Source of the DNA: Saccharibacillus sp. JS10 | GTDB lineage: Bacteria; Bacillota; Bacilli; Paenibacillales; Paenibacillaceae | NCBI RefSeq assembly: GCF_024436065.1 | Contig: NZ_JANFNS010000003.1 | Coordinates: 434,001 to 498,000, forward strand | Length of the DNA stretch: 64,000 nucleotides | Reading direction: 5' to 3' | Part shown: one piece after another, positions 8,616-16,234 of the stretch | Layout: every line of letters begins with the position of its first letter | Position numbering within the stretch: position 1 is the first letter of the stretch | Program-made: the position numbers and the translations under genes | The notes under the pieces: generated by a model | The model's database searches: none | Seen by the model: only the letters and a program-made list of their open reading frames with translations | Told to the model about the DNA's origin: nothing

Positions 8616-10967
8616 ATGCCTGATTTCAAACGCAAATCGCCGGAAGAAATTCTGCAATCGATCCATGCTCTATACAAAGGACGACTCAAAATCATTATCG
8701 GAGCGATCGCGGGTTCCGGCAAAACGTATCATATGCTGCGCGACGGTCAGAATCTGCGTAGTCAAGGCGTCGATGTCGCGATCTGCGCGGTATCGACCCG
8801 GCAGCGTCCCGAGACGATGGAGCAACTTGAAGGATTGGAACGTATTCCGAGTATTCATTGGCATCACGGAGACGGCAGTGAACGCAAAGACCTGAATTTG
8901 GACGCGATCTTAGCACGTAATCCCGAAGTCTTACTGACCGATGGGCTTGCTCACCGCAATCGACAGGGCGCTGTTCATAAGACGAGACTGGAAGATATTC
9001 GTTTTCTGCTGGAAAAAGGCATCAGCGTAATCGCGACGGTCAATGTCTACGAACTTCAAGGCATTACCGAGATGGCGCGTAAATTAATCGGGATCGATGT
9101 CAAAGAAACGGTGCCCGCCGATACGCTGGAACTTGCAGACGAAGTGATCTTGATCGACGTGACGCCCGAAGCTTTGCTTTCTCGGATCGAAGACGGTCTG
9201 CTCAAAAATATGCCGGAGCGCAGTCTATTCAACCGTGGCAATATCGGGGTGCTGCGCGAACTGACACTGCGGCTTGTTGCCGAAGGGGTCAACGGTACGT
9301 TACTGAAATACCGCAACGAACAAGGATATACCGGCGCATCCGGTACAGCCGAGCACATTCTGGTGTCTGCGCAATATCATTGGAACGGTTCGATCCATAT
9401 CCGCCGCGGGCAACAGATCGCGCAGCGGCTCGGCGGTGAATTATCGGTCGTCACCTTTTTCAATCCTAATGAAAAGCTTGGCGCGGAGCGCGAAGAATTC
9501 AGGCGTTCGATTCAAAAATTATGTAAAAAAATCGGTGCAACGCTGCATGAAATCCCGATCCGTTCACGCCGCGAGATTCCTACCCTATTGGTTCAACTTG
9601 CGCTGGAACAACATATCTCGCGGATCGTGATCGGGCACTCCAATCAGACGAAGACGCAAGAAATATTCAAAGGCTCGATCGTCGCGAATATGGTCAAAAA
9701 AATGTGTAATGTCGATATGTTTGTCGTTGCCGATCGCACAGTCGGCGGCGGCGAACGTATTTTGCCGACCAAACGCAAAGAACCGCTTCAAGACCCGGCA
9801 AGCCCGTATCGACGGCTCAGCGAAGAACAAGCGGATCGCAAGATCGAAGAAATCAAACGCGGACGTTTCAAAGTGTATATCGGAGCCGCTCCCGGCGTAG
9901 GCAAAACGTATACGATGCTGCGAGAAGGCAATATTTTACGCAAAAAGCAGATCGATGTCGTCATAGGCTTGCTCGAAACGCATGGACGCCAAGAAACGCA
10001 AGGTCAAGTGGGATGCCTGGAGCTGGTTCCGCGTTCGATCACGCCCTACAAAGGCACGCAGCTTGAAGAAATGGATACCGATGCGATTATCGCGCGCAAT
10101 CCCGAGGTCGTGTTGGTCGATGAATTAGCCCATACGAATATTCCGGGTAGCCCAAACAAAAAACGTTACGAAGACGTCATACGGTTATTGAACGCTGGCA
10201 TTTCCGTGATTTCGACGCTCAATGTGCAGCATTTAGAAAGTCTCAACGACAATGTCGAGCAATTGACCGGCGTACGCGTGCGGGAAACGGTGCCGGATTC
10301 CTTGCTCAGTCTTGCCGACGAAGTCGAATTGATCGATGTGACGCCCAAAGCGCTGCAAGAACGGATGCGATCCGGTCGTATTTATGCGCGGGAAAAAGTC
10401 GATCAAGCACTCGGGAATTTTTTTAAAACAGGCAATCTGATCGCGCTTCGGGAATTGGCTTTGCGGGAAATCGCGGACGACGTCGACGAGCGGTTGGAAT
10501 CGTGGGAACGCAAGTCGTCGCTACGCGGCCCGTGGCGGCGCGAAGAAGTGATTTTCGTGGCGGTCACGCTTAGCGACAACGCGGAGCGATTGATTCGGCG
10601 CGGATTCCGAATTGCCTATCGTCTCAAAGCGCCGTGGCATGTGTGCTATATCCCGGATGGCGCTTGCACCGCAGCCGAAGAACAAGAACGGATCGAGCAA
10701 ATCAGGCGACTGACGCAGCGGCTAGGCGGTCATTTCGATCTCGGCGAACGGGTAAAACCGCGCCTGCTGGATCACGAGTTGTTAATTCGAGCGAATCAGC
10801 GCAATTGCACGCAGTTGATTCTAGGGCAGTCGCGACGCTCGCTACCCTATCGAATCCTGTTCGGTTCGGTCATTCGGCGGCTTCTTCGCAAAGCTCGTCA
10901 TATGGATCTCTTAGTCGTCGCAAGATTCGATCAGTCTGCGCAAGTGAAAAAAGACGAATACATCTAA
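8616..10967 (+). CDS. Stand-alone KdpD sensor protein with two tandem KdpD-N/Usp modules
   Basis: This 783-residue soluble protein contains no membrane helix and no kinase. It consists of two copies of the KdpD N-terminal region plus a Usp domain. Copy 2 (about 412-775) is canonical: Walker A GAAPGVGKT at 423-431, DELAHTN, and LNVQHLESLND, then a Usp domain with LGQSRRSLPYRILFGS. Copy 1 (about 15-375) keeps GKT (GAIAGSGKT at 29-37) but reads DGLAHRN and VNVYELQGITE at the other motifs, so it looks diverged. The two Walker motifs are 394 residues apart. AAAGGAAG precedes the ATG. It follows kdpC by 57 bases, so the sensor half missing from the kinase gene is made with the pump. A single-module kdpN gene is known from Alicyclobacillus-type operons (recollection). 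Confidence 0.9.
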   Translation: MPDFKRKSPEEILQSIHALYKGRLKIIIGAIAGSGKTYHMLRDGQNLRSQGVDVAICAVSTRQRPETMEQLEGLERIPSIHWHHGDGSERKDLNLDAILARNPEVLLTDGLAHRNRQGAVHKTRLEDIRFLLEKGISVIATVNVYELQGITEMARKLIGIDVKETVPADTLELADEVILIDVTPEALLSRIEDGLLKNMPERSLFNRGNIGVLRELTLRLVAEGVNGTLLKYRNEQGYTGASGTAEHILVSAQYHWNGSIHIRRGQQIAQRLGGELSVVTFFNPNEKLGAEREEFRRSIQKLCKKIGATLHEIPIRSRREIPTLLVQLALEQHISRIVIGHSNQTKTQEIFKGSIVANMVKKMCNVDMFVVADRTVGGGERILPTKRKEPLQDPASPYRRLSEEQADRKIEEIKRGRFKVYIGAAPGVGKTYTMLREGNILRKKQIDVVIGLLETHGRQETQGQVGCLELVPRSITPYKGTQLEEMDTDAIIARNPEVVLVDELAHTNIPGSPNKKRYEDVIRLLNAGISVISTLNVQHLESLNDNVEQLTGVRVRETVPDSLLSLADEVELIDVTPKALQERMRSGRIYAREKVDQALGNFFKTGNLIALRELALREIADDVDERLESWERKSSLRGPWRREEVIFVAVTLSDNAERLIRRGFRIAYRLKAPWHVCYIPDGACTAAEEQERIEQIRRLTQRLGGHFDLGERVKPRLLDHELLIRANQRNCTQLILGQSRRSLPYRILFGSVIRRLLRKARHMDLLVVARFDQSAQVKKDEYI

Positions 10968-10984
10968 GGAGGAGAACAGGCAAC

Positions 10985-11533
10985 ATGAACGACAGCAAAT
11001 TGTCGGGTATCGAGGTATTCGCATTTGACGTCAGGGTCGACGCCGAAGATCAACAGTCGCGCCGATTGATTCGCCGCTACGGCTTACTAAAATTGTCTTG
11101 CGGCACTGCCGCCGGATACAGCGTATGCCTGATCTCTGAAGACGTCGCACCGGCTGATCTGGTGCGATGGAGCGCTTGCTTGGTTCGGCTGCGCGGATTG
11201 ACACTGGAATCCGCAGATTCGGTCAGCGGATTCCAGCGCTTACACGAGCGCCACGCGGCGCAGTGCGCCCTGCTGCGCCGGGCGCTGGCGAATCTTCGCG
11301 AGGCGCTCGAAGCTCGCCATGCCAGTGCGCGGCTGCTGCTCGGTCTTGGCGCAGCCGGCATACTGAGCGGCTTCGCCGCTAGGTCGTCGGTGCGAGGCTC
11401 CGACGTTCCGCACCCGCCGGTACGCTATGCGCCGGACGCGGTATTACGCCAGCGCAAGCTCGCTGCCAAAATCCAAGGCCCTTCTTCTTCCGCGCTTATG
11501 GACCGCGCAGATGCGTACTATTCGATTTTTTAA
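10985..11533 (+). CDS. Uncharacterised protein closing the kdp operon
   Basis: This 182-residue protein is not recognised. The ATG at 10985 follows AAGGAGGAG and begins MNDSKLSGIEVFAFDV only 17 bases after the sensor gene, so it is very likely part of the kdp transcript. The N-terminal 90 residues look like an alpha/beta domain (RRYGLLKLSCGTAAGYSVCL). Residues 85-130 are Ala/Arg/Leu-rich helices, and the tail is Pro/Arg-rich. Bases 11220-11430 are strikingly GC-rich compared with the rest of the operon. There is no signal peptide or obvious membrane segment. A role in potassium sensing is inferred from position only. Confidence 0.7.
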   Translation: MNDSKLSGIEVFAFDVRVDAEDQQSRRLIRRYGLLKLSCGTAAGYSVCLISEDVAPADLVRWSACLVRLRGLTLESADSVSGFQRLHERHAAQCALLRRALANLREALEARHASARLLLGLGAAGILSGFAARSSVRGSDVPHPPVRYAPDAVLRQRKLAAKIQGPSSSALMDRADAYYSIF

Positions 11534-11556
11534 CCGCGAAGCTTGCTTGATCTTGA

Positions 11557-12399
11557 TCAGCGCCATTGCGAAGGCGTGCCTCCGCGAAGCTGCCGGAACA
11601 CGCGATTGAATGTACGCACATTGCCGAAACCGCATTCCAACGCGATATGGATTAATTTCTCGTCGGTTTCGGCAATCATTTTTTCTGCGCGTCTGATCCG
11701 AAGTTCGTTGAGATAGGTGTTATAATTCATCCCCGTCACATTTTTGAAAAAACGCGAAAAATGAAAAACGCTCATTGCAGCGCGATCTGCGCCGTCTTGA
11801 AGCGTTAAAGGCAAATGACAGTGTTCCTCCAGATAATTCAGCAATTCTTGCATGATCTTAAGATGATTTTCCGAACGGGCGCTGCGCCTAAGTTGCGGCG
11901 AAGTGGTCGGCATATACCGCAAAGTCAGCCCGCCTAACAGATGCAATAGCCCGATCATAATCGTCTCCGAATGTTCCAATCCCCGTTCATGTTCTTCGGC
12001 GATTCGCTCCATGACTGCCGATAATTCAACCAAAGCTTGTTGTTCGAACTCGCTAGGAACCGTATCTTTTTGATAAGGAATAAAAGAAGACGACAACCCC
12101 CCTTTTTCCGGCCATCCCGCAGGGCTACCGATCAGTCTCGGATTGAAAATGATCATCAATACTTCGGAATCGCTTTTCCCCTGATCGTAATAATGAATTT
12201 CTCCGCTTCCGCATACCGAAAACTCTCCGGCTTTCAGCAGACGTGTCTCCGAATTGATGCCGATCTGAATACTGCCTTCCCGTACATAAATAAACTCCAA
12301 ATCATGATGCCAATGTGCCAAAAAATTCATGTTCCGAACCCGTGATACTTGGATCGGCATCCTGCTTCCGTAGATCCGGTTTTCGTGAAAAGCGCGCAT
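11557..12399 (-). CDS. AraC family transcriptional regulator with cupin sensor domain
   Basis: This 280-residue protein has an N-terminal cupin-like arm (about 15-110, WHHDLEFIYVREGSIQIG and a GEFSVCGSGEIHYY stretch). A C-terminal double helix-turn-helix (about 180-278) contains AAMSVFHFSRFFKNVTGM and ALECGFGNVRTFNRVFRQ. The ATG at 12399 is preceded by GGGGGA at a good distance. A longer in-frame extension to 12651 would run into the divergent gene and has no ribosome binding site. It diverges from the ThuA and oxidoreductase genes and probably activates them in response to a sugar. Confidence 0.92.
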   Translation of the reverse strand: MRAFHENRIYGSRMPIQVSRVRNMNFLAHWHHDLEFIYVREGSIQIGINSETRLLKAGEFSVCGSGEIHYYDQGKSDSEVLMIIFNPRLIGSPAGWPEKGGLSSSFIPYQKDTVPSEFEQQALVELSAVMERIAEEHERGLEHSETIMIGLLHLLGGLTLRYMPTTSPQLRRSARSENHLKIMQELLNYLEEHCHLPLTLQDGADRAAMSVFHFSRFFKNVTGMNYNTYLNELRIRRAEKMIAETDEKLIHIALECGFGNVRTFNRVFRQLRGGTPSQWR

Positions 12400-12481
12400 A
12401 TCGATTCCCCCCGTTCTTTTACTCCGTTGGTTCCAACTTAGCAAAAATTGTCCACTTTCACAATGAATTTGGCGAGAAAAA

Positions 12482-12493
12482 GAGAGCGCTCTC
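12482..12493. promoter_or_regulatory. Perfect 12-base palindrome GAGAGCGCTCTC
   Basis: The palindrome sits in the 162-base gap between the divergent AraC and ThuA genes. Its AGCGCT core resembles the centre of catabolite-responsive elements, but the flanks do not match the full CcpA consensus. It is a plausible operator for the sugar gene pair. Confidence 0.4.
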
Positions 12494-12561
12494 CGATAAA
12501 GTGGGGTTGTAGAGTGATCATATAGTCTCAATTCAATCGTAAAGATGGGAGTTTGATAAAA

Positions 12562-13224
12562 ATGAGTAAAAAAGCTTTGATCGTCAGCGGTGGCTGGGAC
12601 GGTCATCAACCGAAAGAAGTTGCCGACATTTTTGCCGATGTTCTGCGCCAAGAAGGATTCGAGGCGGAGATTTCTTATACGTTAGACGCTTTTTTGGATG
12701 AAGAACGTTTGATGCAGCTGGATCTGATCGTTCCCGTATGGACGATGGGCGAGATCAGCGAAGCACAGCTCAAGCCCGTGCTTAAAGCCGTAGAATCCGG
12801 TGTAGGGATGGCAGGCTGCCACGGCGGGATGTGCGATTCGTTCCGCAATAGCGTAGAGTGGCAATTTTTGACCGGATCGCAATGGGTCGCGCATCCGTTC
12901 AACGACGGCGTGGAGTATGAAGTCCGAATGACCGGCACTTCGTCCAGCCCGATTGTCGAAGGCATTCCCGATTTCACGGTGAAATCCGAGCAGTATTATT
13001 TGCATGTCGATCCGGTTGTCGATGTACTTGCAACCACAACGTTCAAAATCAGCGAAGGCCCTCACTCGGCAAACGGCGAGATCGTCATGCCTGTCGTGTA
13101 TACGAAGCGCTGGGGCGCAGGCAAAGTCTTCTACAACTCACTCGGTCACCAAGCGAATATCTTCGATATTCCGGAAGCCAAAGAACTGATGCGCCGCGGC
13201 ATGTTATGGGCAGCTCGTTCATAA
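12562..13224 (+). CDS. ThuA-like (trehalose utilisation) family protein
   Basis: This 220-residue protein has a glutamine-amidotransferase-like Rossmann fold. It shows the ThuA family blocks GGWDGHQPKE at the N-terminus, GMAGCHGGMCDSFRN near residue 90 and GQWVAHPFNDG-like SQWVAHPFND near 110. The ending YNSLGHQANIFD is also typical. ThuA proteins act in oxidation of disaccharides and related glycosides, often beside Gfo/Idh/MocA enzymes, as here. The ATG at 12562 is chosen with GGAG ten bases upstream; a TTG nine bases earlier is too close to it. It is probably co-transcribed with the next gene (27-base gap). Confidence 0.9.
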   Translation: MSKKALIVSGGWDGHQPKEVADIFADVLRQEGFEAEISYTLDAFLDEERLMQLDLIVPVWTMGEISEAQLKPVLKAVESGVGMAGCHGGMCDSFRNSVEWQFLTGSQWVAHPFNDGVEYEVRMTGTSSSPIVEGIPDFTVKSEQYYLHVDPVVDVLATTTFKISEGPHSANGEIVMPVVYTKRWGAGKVFYNSLGHQANIFDIPEAKELMRRGMLWAARS

Positions 13225-13251
13225 ACTTTTAATTACAGGAGGGCATGATCT

Positions 13252-14355
13252 ATGCGTAAAGTCAAAATCGGAATCATCGGCTGCGGCAATATTAGCGGAA
13301 TTTATTTGCAAAACCTGACCCATGTCTTTGCCAATACCGAAGTATTCGCGGTATCGGATTTTAGCGAAGAACGGATGCAGCAAGCCGCGGATACGTACGG
13401 AGTGCCGAATCAATGGACAGCGGAACAAGTATTGAACAGCCCGGAAATCGAAATCATCGTGAACTTGACGACGCCTGACCAACATTTCCGTATCTGCAAA
13501 CTGGCTTTGGAACACGGCAAGCATGTATACGTCGAAAAGCCATTATCGCTCCTGCCTGAGCAAGGGCATGAACTCGTAGAGTTGGCACGAGAAAAAGGGC
13601 TGCTGCTTGGCGGCGCACCGGATACGTTTCTTGGCGCGGGTCTACAGACTTGCCGCAAGCTGATCGACGACGGTTATATCGGCCAACCGATTGCGGCTAC
13701 CGCTTTTATGCTCTGTCACGGGCATGAGAATTGGCATCCGAACCCTGGATTTTATTATCAAGCCGGCGGCGGCCCCATGTTCGATATGGGACCGTATTAT
13801 TTGACGGCACTGGTCTCGCTACTCGGTCCTGCGGAAACGGTAGCCGGAATGACGTCCAAATCGTTCGAGCAACGTACGATTACGAGCCAGCCGTTATTCG
13901 GAGAAAAAATCGATGTCGAAGTGCCTACGCATATTGCGGGAACGTTAAAATTCAAAAGCGGCGCGATCGCGACGATGATTACAAGCTTCGATGTCTGGAG
14001 CAGCACCCTGCCGCCGATCGAAATTTACGGCACGCAAGGCACGCTGCTTGTACCGGATCCAAATAACTTCGGCGGTCCGATCTCGCTTCGTCCCGCTGGC
14101 GCTACGGAGTTCAAAGAAATTCCGGTCGTCCATCAATACGGCGAAAATAGCCGAGGCATCGGTGTATCGGATATGGCGGATTGCGTGCTAAGCGGCGGTA
14201 CCCCTCGCGCCAATGGCGAACTGACCAATCACGTACTGGAAATGATGCACGCATTCCATGAAAGTTCGGATAGCGGCAACTACGTACAGTTGAAAACGAC
14301 TTGCGAACAACCTCGTCCGCTCAACACCGGATTGATCAAAGGTTATTTGTCTTAA
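13252..14355 (+). CDS. Gfo/Idh/MocA family NAD(P)-dependent oxidoreductase
   Basis: The protein has 367 residues. Its N-terminal Rossmann domain begins with GIIGCGNISGIY (residues 7-18), and the NLTTPDQHF and YVEKPLSL motifs (Lys of EKP) lie near residues 70-100. The C-terminal alpha/beta dimerisation and substrate domain includes GGGPMFDMGPYYL. These enzymes oxidise or reduce sugars and inositols; the pairing with ThuA suggests a glycoside or disaccharide 3-dehydrogenation route. AGGAGGG precedes the ATG. A strong terminator follows 18 bases after the stop. Confidence 0.93.
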   Translation: MRKVKIGIIGCGNISGIYLQNLTHVFANTEVFAVSDFSEERMQQAADTYGVPNQWTAEQVLNSPEIEIIVNLTTPDQHFRICKLALEHGKHVYVEKPLSLLPEQGHELVELAREKGLLLGGAPDTFLGAGLQTCRKLIDDGYIGQPIAATAFMLCHGHENWHPNPGFYYQAGGGPMFDMGPYYLTALVSLLGPAETVAGMTSKSFEQRTITSQPLFGEKIDVEVPTHIAGTLKFKSGAIATMITSFDVWSSTLPPIEIYGTQGTLLVPDPNNFGGPISLRPAGATEFKEIPVVHQYGENSRGIGVSDMADCVLSGGTPRANGELTNHVLEMMHAFHESSDSGNYVQLKTTCEQPRPLNTGLIKGYLS

Positions 14356-14372
14356 GTTTGAGAAACGACAAA

Positions 14373-14412
14373 AAACGCCGGAGCCTGCATCTAATGCAGA
14401 TTCCGGCGTTTT
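14373..14412. terminator. Bidirectional intrinsic terminator
   Basis: AAACGCCGG arms with an inner TGCAT/ATGCA stem are followed by T-runs on both strands. It separates the converging oxidoreductase and GNAT genes. Confidence 0.85.
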
Positions 14413-14449
14413 GATTTTTGCCCTTCATCATTTTTTGATTCCTTTTCGA

Positions 14450-14923
14450 TTATGAAGTCAGCTTTTTTCTCATCCTATAATGCGGAATCCCAACTTCTTC
14501 GAACCGTTCGCCTTCACGCGCATACCCTAGTTTTTCATAAAATAACACAGCGACTTCGCGAGCGTGAAGCATCAACTCTTGCGTCTGCTGCTGGATCGCA
14601 ACTTCTTCCGCGTACTCTACCATTTTCCGACCGATTTGCATCCCGCGTAACGTTTCGTCAACAGCGACTTGTCTCATTTGAAGCACATGCTCACCTTTCG
14701 AACAGAGCAATAAGATACCGACCAACCGATCTTGAGCAAAAGCTGCGATATGGATCGCCGAGACGTCACCGGACAGGTCATCGTCAAAAAGACTATGCCC
14801 TAAAGGGCGACGTAGCACTTCGTCTCGTAAGTTTAATGACTGCCGGTGTTCGTCGCTTCCATAATCAATCAAACGCACCGTTACAGCAGAATTCTGTCTT
14901 TCTTCCGATATTTGCTTATTCAT
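14450..14923 (-). CDS. GNAT family N-acetyltransferase
   Basis: The protein has 157 residues. The acetyl-CoA motif A is visible as QVAVDETLRGMQIGRKMV near residues 85-105, and the C-terminal ARE-VAVLFYEKLGYA segment is typical of the fold. The substrate is unknown. GAGAGGAG precedes the ATG at 14923. The start overlaps the stop of the upstream TPR gene (ATGAATAA), so the two are translationally coupled. Confidence 0.9.
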   Translation of the reverse strand: MNKQISEERQNSAVTVRLIDYGSDEHRQSLNLRDEVLRRPLGHSLFDDDLSGDVSAIHIAAFAQDRLVGILLLCSKGEHVLQMRQVAVDETLRGMQIGRKMVEYAEEVAIQQQTQELMLHAREVAVLFYEKLGYAREGERFEEVGIPHYRMRKKLTS

Positions 14924-15668
14924 CGTATTCTCCTCTCATTGGACTTGGACGTCCATCATACGCTTTGCGACTGCGTGCGCGCTCCAGGCATTGCTCGGCT
15001 TTGCTATATTGACGATCTCTTTTATATAATTCGGCAAGCTCCATATTCGCTTCTCGATCTTGCGGATCGATAGCAATCAATTTTTCGAAAGACGCTTTGC
15101 TTGCGCCGTAACGACGTAAATCTTTGTAGATCAGACCTTTATTAAATAAGGCAGCCGTCGAAGCAGGATTGACAAACAATGCCCGATCCAACTGTTCCAG
15201 ACACTTCGAATACGGTTCTCGCAGTTCGTAATAGACGACAGCGAGATGAAGATGGGCTTCTTCGAGTTCTCGATCCAGTTCGATTGCTTTTAAGTAACAA
15301 AGCTTCGCTTCTTTCAGTCGCATCGTGCGTTCGCAAATATAACCCAAAATCGCCCAAGTCGGCGCCGAGTTCACCTGAAGCATTAACGCCCGCCTTGCTA
15401 GCGCCTCGGCTTCTGCATAATCGCCACGATCGGCGTAAATCCGTGCTTTTCCTTCGTATGGCTTGTCCCAAGTCGGCTTCATCTCCAGGATCTGATCGAA
15501 CAATTCCAAAGCTCCGCGCGAATCGGCAAGCATTAAGCGACAACGTGCCAAATAATCCAGAGTCTCCGCCTGCAATCCTTTTTCCACCAATACTTTTTTG
15601 AAATGAAAATCAGCGTTTAAGAAATCTTTGCGCCCGTAGCAGTCGATTCCTTTGTCGAAATGATTCAT
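14916..15668 (-). CDS. Tetratricopeptide repeat protein
   Basis: This 250-residue protein consists largely of TPR helices from about residue 10 to 235. Examples are YLARCRLMLADSRGALELFD, ILGYICERTMRLKEAKLCY and FNKGLIYKDLRRYGASKASF. It is a protein-interaction scaffold of unknown partner. The ATG at 15668 (MNHFDKGIDCY) follows AAGGAGG; the 19 in-frame codons further upstream are Arg-rich and lack a ribosome binding site. Its gene overlaps the GNAT gene by eight bases, and msrA lies 53 bases upstream on the same strand. Confidence 0.88.
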   Translation of the reverse strand: MNHFDKGIDCYGRKDFLNADFHFKKVLVEKGLQAETLDYLARCRLMLADSRGALELFDQILEMKPTWDKPYEGKARIYADRGDYAEAEALARRALMLQVNSAPTWAILGYICERTMRLKEAKLCYLKAIELDRELEEAHLHLAVVYYELREPYSKCLEQLDRALFVNPASTAALFNKGLIYKDLRRYGASKASFEKLIAIDPQDREANMELAELYKRDRQYSKAEQCLERARSRKAYDGRPSPMRGEYDE

Positions 15669-15721
15669 GCGGCTTCGCCTCCTTCTGCTCCGATTGTAAC
15701 GGATATTGAAAGATTCACAAC

Positions 15722-16213
15722 TCAAAGATTTTTCGGCTGCTGCTGTTTGCGACGTTTTTTCTGTTCGTAACGCTGATGTTTGTCTTCGGCGATATAGAAA
15801 GGTTGGATCTTTTTCAGTTCGGTGGCTTGGCTGGCGATCCCTTGCCGGGACATCTGCTGTTGAACCTTTTCCATCACCTTGCGCTGATCTTCGTTCCGAT
15901 AAAAAAGAAGCGAGCGGTAGCGAGAATCGTCCGGCTTATATCCTTCTATTGCAGCTGGATTATGATGTTTCCAAAAGATCTCAAGTAACTTCTCCAGCGT
16001 GATCACCTCGGGATCAAATCGTACGTCGACCACTTCGGAATGACCATTCAAACGCCGATGAGTCGGCGCTTCGGCTTCGGAAGATTGAGAAGAGACGACA
16101 GATTCACCGCCCGAATATCCAACGCGCGTAGCGGTGACGCCGGGGATTTGAGCAAATCGTTCTTCGGGCCCCCAAAAACACCCCATCGCAAACGTCAATT
16201 GATCGCTGCTCAT
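15722..16213 (-). CDS. msrA: Peptide methionine sulfoxide reductase MsrA
   Basis: This 163-residue single-domain MsrA reduces the S epimer of methionine sulfoxide. The catalytic motif GCFWGPEERF places the nucleophile at Cys12. RVGYSGG, the HSEVVDVRFDP block and FWKHHNP are also present. The C-terminus ends in a Lys/Arg/Gln-rich tail (RRKQQQPKNL) with no obvious resolving Cys. There is no MsrB fusion or neighbour. AAAGGAGG precedes the ATG. Confidence 0.96.
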   Translation of the reverse strand: MSSDQLTFAMGCFWGPEERFAQIPGVTATRVGYSGGESVVSSQSSEAEAPTHRRLNGHSEVVDVRFDPEVITLEKLLEIFWKHHNPAAIEGYKPDDSRYRSLLFYRNEDQRKVMEKVQQQMSRQGIASQATELKKIQPFYIAEDKHQRYEQKKRRKQQQPKNL

Positions 16214-16234
16214 CTGTCATGCCTCCTTTACGAT

